Shown here in pieces: positions 56,201-64,000 of a DNA stretch of 64,000 nucleotides (the first letter of the stretch is position 1; every line of letters begins with the position of its first letter). Under the pieces are notes generated by a model. The model was not told the origin of the DNA. It did no database searches and was given only the letters and a program-made list of their open reading frames with translations. The DNA comes from Zoroaster sp. YZ-2022 (Eukaryota; Echinodermata; Asteroidea; Forcipulatida; Zoroasteridae). Made by a program: the position numbers and the translations under genes. The stretch lies in contig CM055816.1 in assembly GCA_029582265.1 (NCBI GenBank), forward strand, positions 3,998,698 through 4,062,697. The letters are read 5' to 3'.

Positions 56201-59200
56201 CTCTGGCAGTATCATCAACGATTTTGAGCTCCTCATACCGATAGAGGGCGTCTCTAAGAGGCTGAAGCATGGATGACTCCAATATAACAAAAACCTAAAA
56301 TACGACAATAATCATTATTAAGCTATGATCTATTGGTTCATTCGGGTTAATAGCAATAAACTGATCATAAAACTCCTTTCAAGCCAAAATTATAAGAAGA
56401 ATATTTCATTCTTACATAGCTCATCTCACATAATGTGCTTTACATTATTTCCCCTGGTCACTGGGCCAATATCATTCCTGTAATCTTTCTCAGCTCCCTG
56501 GGGAGTATACAGCCCATTATGTGCAACCTTTTGGCGCTACAGGGCTAATCAAACACAATCAGTGGCGCACCCAGGATTTTATTGGGGGGGGCTCCAAAAA
56601 AAAATTATTTTGAAATCCAATATGGGGGAGAGACATGGCGGACCCAAACCATAACCGCTGGCGCGGCTGTAGCCATGTCCCTAATCGTGCTCGTCAGTGA
56701 ACCTACGGCACATGTTAAATGTTTCCTGGTGGTTTCTAGTCATAAAAAGAAGACATTATGACATGATTCAGACTCGTAGGGTTTTACCTTCCATATAATT
56801 TCCTCCTCTTGATGTAAAGAACTTGAGCTAATTGTTTCGTCTGCAAGATTTCTATATTTAAATATTTTCATTGCGCGGACGTAAAGTTTGTGATCATTCC
56901 GGGCGGAGCTAAATTTTCTCAAACACGAATTTGGCGGCAAAACCAAATCCCAATATTATCCAATCGGTGTTTGCTAAAACAGTGTCGCATAATCTTTGTA
57001 AATTAAAACCCGATCCTGGGCCATTGTGTACAAACTGGAAAGGAGTTGATTATAATGCGGGCGTGTTTAAATTTTTAAAAACATTTACGAGTAACCTCAA
57101 CGACAGTCAACGACCTCAACAAGAGAAACGGACAACAGAAAATGAAAATAAAATTAAGTAAAGCTGCTCCCTGATAAGGGTGCACCATGGCAGGGGGGGG
57201 GGGGTGAAATGTCTAAAAATGCTTGTTATATATACTGGTGGCCCTTCAAGCTTACATGCACATGCATACGCAACGCCGTAAAATATAATAGTGAGTGGAA
57301 TAAATGGAAAACTTTTGGAGGGGAGCTTGAGTCTCCTGAGTCCCCATCCCTTGTACCACTGCCCTACTCCTTGCCGAACTCCTCTGTAGACAAGACTTGG
57401 GCTCAGATTTTGCTCTCTTTCCCGGCCCCTTCTTTAAAAAAAAATAATAAAACATCAGCGGGCCCTTGGGGGGGGCTCGAGCCCCCCGAGCCCCCCCCCC
57501 CTTGGGTGCGCCACTGAACACAATAACCATCTCTACCCTCACAGGTACCCATTTATACTGTTGGGTGAAAAGAAGCAATTGTCGCAACACTGTCGCGGCC
57601 AGGATTCGAAGTCGCATTCTGACCACTCATCCATCAGAACACAAGTACATATAATATAATAAACCATTCGACCATGACATCAGCACCCTCAAATAAGACT
57701 TCTGGATTATTAGTGTCAGAGTGAAATCTCACCTTAGCAACGATTTCAAACATTGGAATCAAGACGAACTTGATAAATCCAATCTGTGAGGTTGGTTTGG
57801 TAACTTTGTCTCGATCCATGAAAGATGCCACCGGGAGACCCTCCATCTTCTCTCTATCACTCTGAAAATATCAAATGAGTGGATAAGAAAAGATAAGAAT
57901 GGATTTGGATGAGGAAGATTGGGGTGGGGAGGTGGTACAATGGGAAGAGAAGTAAGATAAAGAATGTTATTAACACTGATGTATTAATACATAATGAATA
58001 TGCATGATAATAATTATGCATGACAATTATAAATGGAGTGGAGTGGCCGAGCGGTCTAGCTTACCGGACTCATGCTGCTGGTGTTAGCAGCAGAATGTGG
58101 GTTCGAATCCCTTAAGCAAGACACTTAACCATAATTGCTTCTCTCCACCCAGGGGTTAAATGGGTACCTGTGAGGGCAGAGTTGGTTGATTAGCCCTATA
58201 TGCGCTGTAATGGCAGCAATTGAGCTGTATACTCCCCAGGGAGCTGAGATGGTTTCAGGAATGATTTATGAGCCTTATGAGCAGGGGTAATAATATAATG
58301 CGCCTTGAGCACCACTCAGTTGGTGGATACATGCGCTATATAAGTCCACACATTATTATTATTATTATGATCCGCCATGGATATGCATGATGAAAATGTA
58401 TGAACTATGCTGAATATGCATGATGATACGGATGGTGAATATGATTGACTTGTGACGAATATGCATGATAAATATTTGTTTTTATGTAGGCTATGATGAT
58501 GAATATGCATGACAAATATTTAAATTATTGCTGAAATATATGCACGATGACTCTATATGAACTATGATTTTTTTTAAATTGGGTAATAATATGCAAGATA
58601 AAAATATATGATCTTTGATGAATATGGATGATGAATATAAAAGACTATGATGAATATGTATGATATATAATGAATATGAATATCTAACCTGCATGAAGTA
58701 TTCCTCCAGTAAGCAGTCTAGCCACGGCTCTGATACTTCGATCGGACGAACCTCATTTGAGATATCACAGCATTTAATAAGAACCATCTTTAACTGCATA
58801 ACAAAAAGATTAAAATCAAATTATTAAACAAGTACCGGTACCTCATGTGCCTGTCTTATTTGATTAAAATTGTGATTCATAAAAGATAGATGTGTACGAA
58901 TTGAGTGTTTTTATTGATTATTACTGACCGCAGCTAAAGCTTTAACGATAATTGTGTATAGTTCTTGACAGACGCCATATTTACGGGCACCTTGGAGTTG
59001 GCTTTGAGCTGCATCAAGTATTTTAATTTGTCAACGCAGTTAAGTGCTTCACAGACCTATGATGTACGGAATTATTGCAGCATGCCGCGTTTACCCGTCA
59101 CCTAAAGTTTTGCGTTCAAAATAGTTAGTCATTGCCAGTAAAGATGGCCAACAACGACTAACGCGGTCATCATGGAGTCTTTGGATAAAACCATCATGAT

Positions 59201-62200
59201 CCATATTCCCTGGGCTAAAAACAAATATAAAAGAGTTTCAAACTACCCTAATTATTAACAATTATGTTTAGTTAAAGTTGAGCCAACCCCTCCCTAATAT
59301 TTGTGATCGTATACTTTTGGCCAAAAAAGTCTCTGGCCTCAGACCCGCGCGTCGGCATTTTTATTTATTTTTGTATTTATTTATTTTTTATTTATTTATT
59401 ATTTTATTTATTTTTTGCTATGAAACGATGTCCAATTACAGCCAAAATTGCGAGACCGATTGGAATTCTGCTGTGTTTTAAGCGACTTTTTCTCATAGGG
59501 GTATGAACGTTTGCCCGATTTGTGAGGCCTCTCTTAGCCACCATACTTTGTATATGGGAAATCTGGTCACCGCGTATACATATATCACGTATTTCTCTTA
59601 CAACAACAAAAATAAATTAAAAATTAAAAATTAACAATTAAAAAAAAAACACGCTTCACCGCACCGATTTTGAAGCCGACCGATGACCAGAGACCGGAGA
59701 CTTTTTTTGCCTTTTATTCAAACACATGTATGAATAAATACTTACCCAAATTTAGGATAACAAATTTGTTACACCTTTCTACCCTATTTTGTTCAATGCA
59801 TTTTGGTGGCCGTTAGAGAACCAAGATGACGTCTGTGTGATGAAGGTCAATTTGGGTTCAATAGGGGCGTGGTCGAGAGACGTAGAGGAAGGATAAAGGA
59901 GGCGGGGTCATAGAGGTTGGCTTGTGAGTCTTACGTAATTCAGATGTTCCTCGTTGGTAATGTCAAATCCAATTTCCACGTATTTCTTGAACTGGTCCAG
60001 TATCTCACTATGACGCGCCATGTCAGTAACAAGAATCAGCATAATAATACCCTATAAGAAAAAGTAAAAGGTCAGATATCAAAGGTCAGATTATGCGGAG
60101 GTCAGGGGTCATGCCACACTGGAATTCAGATAAACCGAACAAGGCATAATATCATGTGCACAGTCATCAACAATAGCACAACATGAGGTAGTAATTTTCT
60201 CTCAATACCCTTTGCAATATTTGTAATTTTGGCAAATAATTTCTCGGAGGTAATAAAAACTAGCCGGCTAGCTGTTTACCAATCTGTTAGGATAAAACTA
60301 ACCAGCCGGCTAGCTGTTTACCAGTCTGTTAGGATAAAACTAACCAGCCGGCTAGCTGTTTACCAATCTGTTAGGATAAAACTAACCAGCCGGCTAGCTG
60401 TTTACCAGTCTGTTAGGATAAAACTAACCAGCCGGCTAGCTGTTTACCAGTCTGTTAGGATAAAACTAACCAGCCGGCTAGCTGTTTACCAATCTGTTAG
60501 GATAAAACTAACCAGCCGGCTAGCTGTTTACCAGTCTGTTAGGATAAAACTAACCAGCCGGCTAGCTGTTTACCAATCTGTTAGGATAAAACTAACCAGC
60601 CGGCTTGCTGTTTACCAGTCTGTTAGGATAAAACTAACCAGCCGGCTAGCTGTTTACCAGTCTGTTAGGATAAAACTAACCAGCCGGCTAGCTGTTTACC
60701 AGTCTGTTAGGATAAAACTAACCAGCCGGCTAGCTGTTTACCAGTCTGTTAGGATAAAACTAACCAGCCGGCTAGCTGTTTACCAGTCTGTTAGGATAAA
60801 ACTAACCAGCCGGCTAGCTGTTTACCAGTCTGTTAGGATAAAACTAACCAGCCGGCTAGCTGTTTACCAGTCTGTTAGGATAAAACTAACCAGTCGGCTA
60901 GCTGTTTACCAATCTGTTAGGATAAAACTAACCAGCCGGCTAGCTGTTTACCAGTCTGTTAGGATAAAACTAACCAGCCGGCTAGCTGTTTACCAGTCTG
61001 TTAGGATAAAACTAACCAGTCAGCTAGCTGTTTACCAATCTGTTAGGATAAAACTAACCAGCCGTTAGAATAAAACTAACCAGTCGGCTAGCTGTTTACC
61101 AGTCTGTCAGGATAAAAGACATTTATCATCGTCTAGTATCCATCAATCATTGTAGTTCAGTCACTTAACCATTACCTGTCTGATTGTCTTGAACTTGTCT
61201 TGATCGACGTTAGTGAATATGTTACACTCTGGATTGCTGATGATCTTAAAGGCTACGGCACAGTGATGATTCTCTAGAGGTGAGATATCGTTATATCGAA
61301 TCGCTAAATCTGTTCGGGCGTTGATTTGGTACCTGGTGAAAAAGGAATGCTACTGTAATTCACTTTTGTGGGTGTCGTTATATCCGAGCACTAAAGTCTA
61401 CACGGGCGTTATTTGTCGTTATATCGGATTGCTAAGTCTGTACGGAAGTTAATACCAACGTAGTGGTGTAATGGATGCATTAAATAGCATTAAAAAGTTT
61501 AATATAAATTCAATAACTTAAAGCCTGTAACTGTCTATTAATGCTTTTGTTTTTTACGAATGTTTTTGTTTTTTACGAAGCTTGGTTGTTTTTTCTTACA
61601 TGTATAATATACTGATTTTTATAAAGTATGGATATACTTTATAAAAATCAGTATATTATACATGTAAGAAAAAACAACCAAGCTTCGTAAAAAACAAAAA
61701 CATTGAGATTGTTCCTGTTCATTCCAACTTGAAATGTCTTCGCATGACGAATATTCAGTTTTGGAACATATTTCACAAGTTTTACTCAAAGATAGCACCT
61801 GTGACACAAATATCTCAAGGGATTAAGTTTGATGTAAATGTGGAATCATTTAGGTTTTTACGAAATAAGCCCCTCCCATCAATTACGCATTGACCAATCA
61901 CAGCCGCGATTACGCGTCCAAAAGTCCGATAAAAGTCCGCCATGTTGAAATAGCTGTATTTCGCGTCGATGACAAACATTAACAAGCGCGCATCGGCGGC
62001 TCAACGATCGAGGGGCGAGGCTCACATACCCACGTGTGCCGTTGCTAGGTAGCTACTATCCTGTTTGTAATTGTGACATAATTCCAAAATAAACCACGCC
62101 CACTTCACATGTGCTGGCTCCAATGATCATCAGAAGCCCATTAGAAATGCATTGACCACGCTTTTCTTCAAAGATTTACGTAAGAGATTAAAAAGTTTGG

Positions 62201-63117
62201 GACTTGTCTTTAATGTATGTGTTGTAAAGACCCAGAATCTTATTAACAAAGTCAATTTCTGCCTCAAGAATCGCTTTTGAACGTTAAAATCAAGGAATTT
62301 TTACTTTAAATTACACACAACGGTATGCCAGCTTTGGAACCGGAAGTAGCGAAAAGAATACGCGTACAACCAATGCGCGTGCGTATTAGGTATTGGCTTA
62401 TGGGATAGTGGGCGGGGCTTAATGGATTGATCTATGTCGTATACAGTGACTTTAATTAACAAGTTTCATATCATAGGAACATACTCACAAATTCGAACTC
62501 CAATGAGGGCTACTCCATTGGTAACTTGAAAAAATGAAAATATAGTGGACATTCCACACTGGAATGGTCATTATTAAATGAATTATTCAAACAAATAAAA
62601 TTTTTACATGAATATTCATACGTGTTATTATATCCCGGATGATCAAGATCGTGGCACAATGCTGCCGTCAGGAGAATTCCTAGTTCCATCCGGGACAGTA
62701 TTGACCCCAGGTCGCACAGATGAATCATCCCATACATCATTTGCGTCACACAGAAACAGTGACGGAAGTTGTGGAAAGGGTTACGACGGTAGTTTTCTTG
62801 GACACACAACTGAACATCGGAATTACATGAACAAAAAAAAAAACATCAGTGCAAATTGTTAGAATTACCAACTTCTCATCAAGTAAGCCTGTTTAGATTA
62901 TAATTGAGGTATTCAGGTATGGGAATATGATACACCTACATGTACAATTAGGCCTATGTTATGTAATAAATGTTTATAAAGGCCTGTCTCGATAGTTTCT
63001 TGAGGTTTTTGTCGATTTTGAGATACATACCAGAAAACGTTTGAGCACCAGCGTGTCAATATTAAATTCTTCAATCAGGCCCAGCTCATGGTACATGTGT
63101 TCCAGAAGACACAGCAT
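44175..63117 (-). CDS. PDE9A: PDE9A-like cGMP phosphodiesterase (gene span, C-terminal 8 exons)
   Basis: Minus-strand exons 63117-63031, 62809-62622, 61332-61176, 60051-59935, 58793-58689, 57861-57733, 56294-56196 and 44225-44175 give 310 codons plus stop, all in phase. They form nearly the whole class I phosphodiesterase domain, which hydrolyses cGMP to GMP. Metal-site motifs are present: [17 protein letters not shown] (HD-x-DH), ENHHCAVAF and the Asp of [21 protein letters not shown] holds the invariant Gln. Segments such as [12 protein letters not shown] and [10 protein letters not shown] match vertebrate PDE9A far more closely than other PDEs. The N-terminal exons lie off the right edge. 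The last intron is 12 kb long and contains an LTR retrotransposon in the same orientation. Confidence 0.93.
44301..44355. mobile_element. Partial MITE end (AGGGACAATATCGTCACGATC)
   Basis: TTAAAGGGACAATATCGTCA CGATCAGAGCAGACTTTCAA matches the left end of 14083-14301 and 16554-16774. No right end nearby. Confidence 0.55.
44667..46774 (-). repeat. 3' LTR
   Basis: 2108 bp, partner of 52916-55029. Both LTRs carry a second copy of their own terminal motif, GGAGAATTCCACCCCCCTAC ACA, about 420 bp inside (46332-46355 here). Confidence 0.92.
46848..47513 (-). pseudogene. pol: pol remainder: integrase C-terminus, frameshifted
   Basis: Open frame shifted +1 relative to the main pol frame, with the linker helix ([19 protein letters not shown]), a GPY/F-like segment ([17 protein letters not shown]) and an acidic Ser/Glu/Thr tail ending [13 protein letters not shown]. 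The break lies near 47550-47600. No chromodomain is seen. Confidence 0.85.
47494..51147 (-). pseudogene. pol: pol: protease, reverse transcriptase, RNase H, integrase
   Basis: A 1217-codon frame overlapping the end of gag by about 70 nt in the -1 frame, as usual for -1 frameshift expression. Order: aspartic protease (LLDTGSQVT, residues about 85-95), reverse transcriptase ([25 protein letters not shown] active site), RNase H ([14 protein letters not shown]), integrase zinc finger (H-H-C-C within GHLGFHKTL ... CKRCTLRK) and DDE core ([30 protein letters not shown]). The frame ends early at 47494; integrase C-terminus continues in another frame, so this copy has lost the last part of pol. Confidence 0.92.
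51075..52769 (-). pseudogene. gag: gag, split by a SINE
   Basis: Likely start [12 protein letters not shown] at 52736. First part has a Pro/His-rich leader and then a capsid-like helical region ([16 protein letters not shown]); second part (51723-51075) continues with capsid helices ([19 protein letters not shown]) and a CCHC zinc knuckle [14 protein letters not shown]. The SINE at 51730-52083 separates the two and adds stops, but frames before and after it are the same. Confidence 0.85.
51730..52083 (+). repeat. tRNA-derived SINE inside gag
   Basis: Complete copy, antisense to the retrotransposon: A-box-like GTGGCCGAGCGGTC (51739), B-box GGGTTCGAATCA (51795), body, ATT-repeat tail (52063-52082). 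Must be younger than the retrotransposon insertion or carried in with it. Confidence 0.92.
52890..52909 (-). promoter_or_regulatory. Primer binding site
   Basis: The plus strand reads CATACCCGGATTCTCCACCA, i.e. a tRNA 3' end with CCA, so the element strand carries the complementary primer site TGGTGGAGAATCCGGG. It lies 6 nt from the LTR, in the right place. I cannot name the tRNA. Confidence 0.75.
52916..55029 (-). repeat. 5' LTR
   Basis: 2114 bp, TGTA...TACA ends, long for this class. Matches the 3' LTR over its full length with a few substitutions and small indels (for example near 53051, 53402, 53789, 54611 and 54962). AT-rich with no protein-like frame. Confidence 0.92.
55035..55325. mobile_element. 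GGCGGATCC-ended C/G-rich element
   Basis: CATGGGCGGATCCAGAAC (55074) and CGGATCCGCCAATG (about 55307-55320) are inverted ends enclosing G-rich then C-rich runs. CTACT precedes and follows it. Similar to hAT-like elements, though an 8-bp duplication is not clear. It directly adjoins the retrotransposon. Confidence 0.5.
55485..55905. repeat. 30-bp / 15-bp tandem repeat
   Basis: Seven near-identical 30-bp units (ACACATGGCAAACAGACAAC AGGCAAACAG), then five of the 15-bp half-unit ACAACAGGCAAACAG, then a decayed GGCAAAAAG tail. Strong purine bias; all frames stay open because the period is divisible by three. Confidence 0.93.
56144..56181. repeat. CGAC tetranucleotide repeat
   Basis: About nine CGAC units beginning 14 nt downstream of the PDE9A penultimate-exon donor (gene strand). 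Confidence 0.9.
56196..56294 (-). CDS. PDE9A: PDE9A-like exon (penultimate)
   Basis: 33 codons from ATTTTAG to AGAG/GTAAGT. Encodes [20 protein letters not shown] and [13 protein letters not shown], the last helices of the domain. A CGAC tetranucleotide run (about 56144-56181) begins 14 nt inside the intron. Confidence 0.9.
56560..57516. mobile_element. hAT-like element with 8-bp duplication and cargo
   Basis: Ends CAGTGGCGCACCCAGG and GGGTGCGCCACTG are inverted, and AACACAAT is exactly duplicated at 56552-56559 and 57517-57524, the hAT hallmark. G-rich and C-rich runs lie just inside the ends. The interior holds two divergent non-repetitive frames (56740-56946 minus and 56931-57161 plus) but no transposase. 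Confidence 0.85.
56740..57161. other. Divergent open frames inside the hAT-like element
   Basis: Minus frame includes [20 protein letters not shown] and EEEIIWKVK; plus frame includes [19 protein letters not shown] and FKFLKTFTS. Neither is recognised, and the open frames begin at TTG-type codons. Between them lies TTTGGCGGCAAA, which resembles an E2F site. Possibly a captured bidirectional gene start. Confidence 0.3.
57733..57861 (-). CDS. PDE9A: PDE9A-like exon (invariant Gln)
   Basis: 43 codons from TTTCAG to TAAG/GTGAGA. Encodes [20 protein letters not shown] and [18 protein letters not shown]; the Gln in QIGF contacts the purine ring of the substrate in PDEs. Confidence 0.95.
58034..58367 (+). 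repeat. tRNA-derived SINE copy
   Basis: Complete plus-strand copy: GTGGCCGAGCGGTC near 58041, GTTCGAATCCC near 58100, full body, ATT-repeat tail at 58352-58366. PDE9A intron between exons 57733-57861 and 58689-58793. Confidence 0.9.
58368..58688. repeat. AT-rich degenerate repeat (GAATATGCATGATAA)
   Basis: Loose tandem copies of TGATGAATATGCATGATAAA with variable length; similar words occur at 57990-58030 on the far side of the SINE, so the SINE probably inserted into this repeat. Confidence 0.65.
58689..58793 (-). CDS. PDE9A: PDE9A-like exon ([10 protein letters not shown])
   Basis: 35 codons from TATGCAG to GCAG/GTTAGA. Encodes [20 protein letters not shown] and [13 protein letters not shown], including the second metal Asp. 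Confidence 0.95.
58794..59934. other. PDE9A intron stretch
   Basis: No gene or clear element; a TTTAT-rich low-complexity run lies at 59359-59417. Confidence 0.45.
59935..60051 (-). CDS. PDE9A: PDE9A-like exon (TDMARH)
   Basis: 39 codons from TTATAG to TTAC/GTAAGA. Encodes [20 protein letters not shown] and [15 protein letters not shown] is the conserved PDE helix. Confidence 0.93.
60248..61110. repeat. 42-bp tandem repeat (about 20 copies)
   Basis: Highly uniform unit AGCCGGCTAGCTGTTTACCA GTCTGTTAGGATAAAACTAA CC with an A/G variant at CCARTCTG. The plus strand is open for 279 codons ([14 protein letters not shown] x 20) because 42 is divisible by three. It is a PDE9A intron array, antisense to the gene. 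Confidence 0.95.
61176..61332 (-). CDS. PDE9A: PDE9A-like exon (ENHHC)
   Basis: 157 nt from CACCAG to ACAG/GTAATG. Encodes [30 protein letters not shown] and NPECNIF, almost identical in pattern to vertebrate PDE9A. Confidence 0.95.
61559..61704. repeat. 146-bp near-perfect palindrome
   Basis: Arms 61559-61629 and 61634-61704 (71 nt each) are exact inverted copies as read by eye, with a 4-nt loop GGAT. The left arm holds TTTACGAAGCTTGGTTGTTT and CATGTATAATATACTG. PDE9A intron. Confidence 0.9.
61866..62425. mobile_element. Possible MITE with AAGCCCCKCCCA ends
   Basis: ATAAGCCCCTCCCATCAATTACGCATTG-type left end (61866 on) is inversely matched by the right end CAATGCGCGTGCGTATTAGG ... GTGGGCGGGGCTTA (about 62371-62422). 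The interior is CpG-rich with a CCAAT word at 61893. No clear flanking duplication was found. Confidence 0.45.
62622..62809 (-). CDS. PDE9A: PDE9A-like exon (HNFRHC and HD motif)
   Basis: 188 nt from GTTCAG to ACAC/GTATGA. Begins [20 protein letters not shown] and ends [14 protein letters not shown], with the first metal-binding His and the HD-x-DH pair. Confidence 0.95.
62810..63030. other. Short PDE9A intron
   Basis: No feature beyond splice sites and an A-rich tract at 62832-62843. Confidence 0.5.
63031..63117 (-). CDS. PDE9A: PDE9A-like exon (first in window)
   Basis: 29 codons from TCACAG to CTG/GTATGT. Encodes [20 protein letters not shown] and LVLKRFL, equal to the helix just before the catalytic core of PDE9A. 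Confidence 0.88.
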
Positions 63118-63204
63118 CTGTGACGTCCAGAAACAAGACATATATAATTAGTAATATATTAACAGCGTGAACCAGTGAAGTCATTGTATGGCAAATCCTT
63201 AATT

Positions 63205-63258
63205 GTTATTTTTTTTATTTTTTTTATTTATTTATTATTATTATTTTTTTTTTTTACC
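63205..63258. repeat. T-rich low-complexity run
   Basis: TTTATT/TTATTA-rich tract just before array 4. Confidence 0.8.
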
Positions 63259-63295
63259 TGCCGCTAATGAACTATTGAACTTGAACCTACACAAG

Positions 63296-64000
63296 TGGGT
63301 TGTTTAATGTATATCTTGGTTCACAGAAAGTTAGTATATTCATAGAAGCAACTTTGCCATCATTACCAATGTTAAACATTTCCTTCAATGTATGTCTTGA
63401 TTCAAAGAGAGTAAGCATACTCATAGAAGCAGTTTTGCCAACATTACCAATGTTAAACATTTCCTTCAATGTATATCTTGATTCAAAGAGAGTAAGCATA
63501 CTCGGAGAAGCAGTTTTGCCAACATTACCAATGTTGTACCTTCCCTTCAATGTATATCTTGATTCAAAGAGAGTAAGCATACTCATAGAAGCAGTTTTGC
63601 CAACATTACCTTCCCTTCAATGTATATCTTGATTCAAAGAGAGTAAGCATACTCGTAGAAGCGACTTTGCCATCATTACCAATGTTAAACATTTCCTTTA
63701 ATGTATATCTTGATTCAAAGAGAGTAAGCATACTCATAGAAGCAGTTTGGCCAACATTACCAATGTTGTACCTTCCCTTCAATGTATATCTTGATTCAAA
63801 GAGAGTAAGCATACTCATAGAAGCAGTTTGGCCAACATTACCAATGCTGTACCTTCCCTTCAATGTATATCTTGATTCAAAGAGAGTAAGTATACTCATA
63901 GAAGCAGTTTGGCCAACATTACCAACGTTGTACCTTCCCTTCAATGTATATCTTGATTCAATGTATACTCATAGAAACAGTTTGGCCAACATTACCAATG
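63296..64000 (-). repeat. 81-bp minisatellite array 4 (8 or more copies, runs off the edge)
   Basis: Reverse-complement units as in array 2, with several units carrying the variant AACATTTCCTTCAATGTATA in place of TACCTTCCC. The left flank GTGGGTTGTTTAATGTATATC resembles that of array 2 (TTTTGTTTAATATATATC), suggesting a common element boundary. Located in the PDE9A intron upstream of the first exon in the window. Confidence 0.93.

Larger units (their letters stand above)
56430..57690 (-). repeat. Divergent SINE split by a hAT-like element
   Basis: SINE body at 56430-56559 (CAGCTCCCTGGGGAGTATAC) resumes at 57517-57690 with the B-box complement GATTCGAAGTC and head ACCATTCGACCATGACATC. The two parts are separated by the 957-bp element at 56560-57516. 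Confidence 0.8.

Noticed and set aside
60229..61068. A 279-codon plus-strand frame with a 14-residue repeat
   Set aside because: Product of the uniform 42-bp array inside a PDE9A intron; not a gene.

Overview
The window is intron-rich, repeat-dense animal nuclear DNA. No bacterial-style operons are present. Every conserved gene is split into short exons with GT-AG (once GC-AG) introns, and spacing is filled with tRNA-derived SINEs, MITEs and minisatellites. The gene content (PDE9A, TBRG1 and GAPR-1/GLIPR2 homologues) and the style of the repeats suggest a marine invertebrate deuterostome, most likely an echinoderm. That placement is an inference, not something proven here.

Three protein-coding genes, all on the minus strand, can be rebuilt exon by exon with consistent splice phases. 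(1) A TBRG1-like chromatin protein, about 20 to 20765, 11 exons, C-terminus off the left edge. It has a Gln/Pro-rich N-terminus, a HARE-HTH-like domain, a basic coiled coil, then FYRN and FYRC. (2) A GAPR-1/GLIPR2-like CAP-domain protein, 27534 to 37933, 4 exons, complete, with an N-terminal acylation signal. (3) PDE9A, a cGMP phosphodiesterase, 44175 to 63117, with 8 catalytic-domain exons and the stop codon; its 5' half lies off the right edge. No pathway links the three.

The largest insertion is a 10.36 kb Ty3/gypsy-type LTR retrotransposon (44667-55029, minus strand) in the last PDE9A intron. It has 2.1 kb LTRs that look almost identical, a CATA target duplication, a tRNA primer site, gag and pol. 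Its gag is split by a SINE and pol is frameshifted near its end, so this copy is young but broken.

The rest is repeats. About ten copies of one tRNA-type SINE are present. Many small inverted-repeat elements occur, and at least nine are bounded by TTAA and partly chained end to end. hAT-like elements with 8-bp duplications are also found, one nested in a SINE and one carrying a SINE. An 81-bp minisatellite appears as four separate arrays (4.2-6.2, 27.1-27.5, 38.6-39.8 and 63.3-64 kb), two in each orientation. Other arrays have units of 63, 98, 58, 29, 27, 25, 50, 30 and 42 bp. Several have periods divisible by three and so give long ORFs that are not genes.

All coordinates and translations were read by eye. 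Splice sites were chosen by GT/AG signals plus phase and homology, and family names rest on remembered motifs, not on searches.
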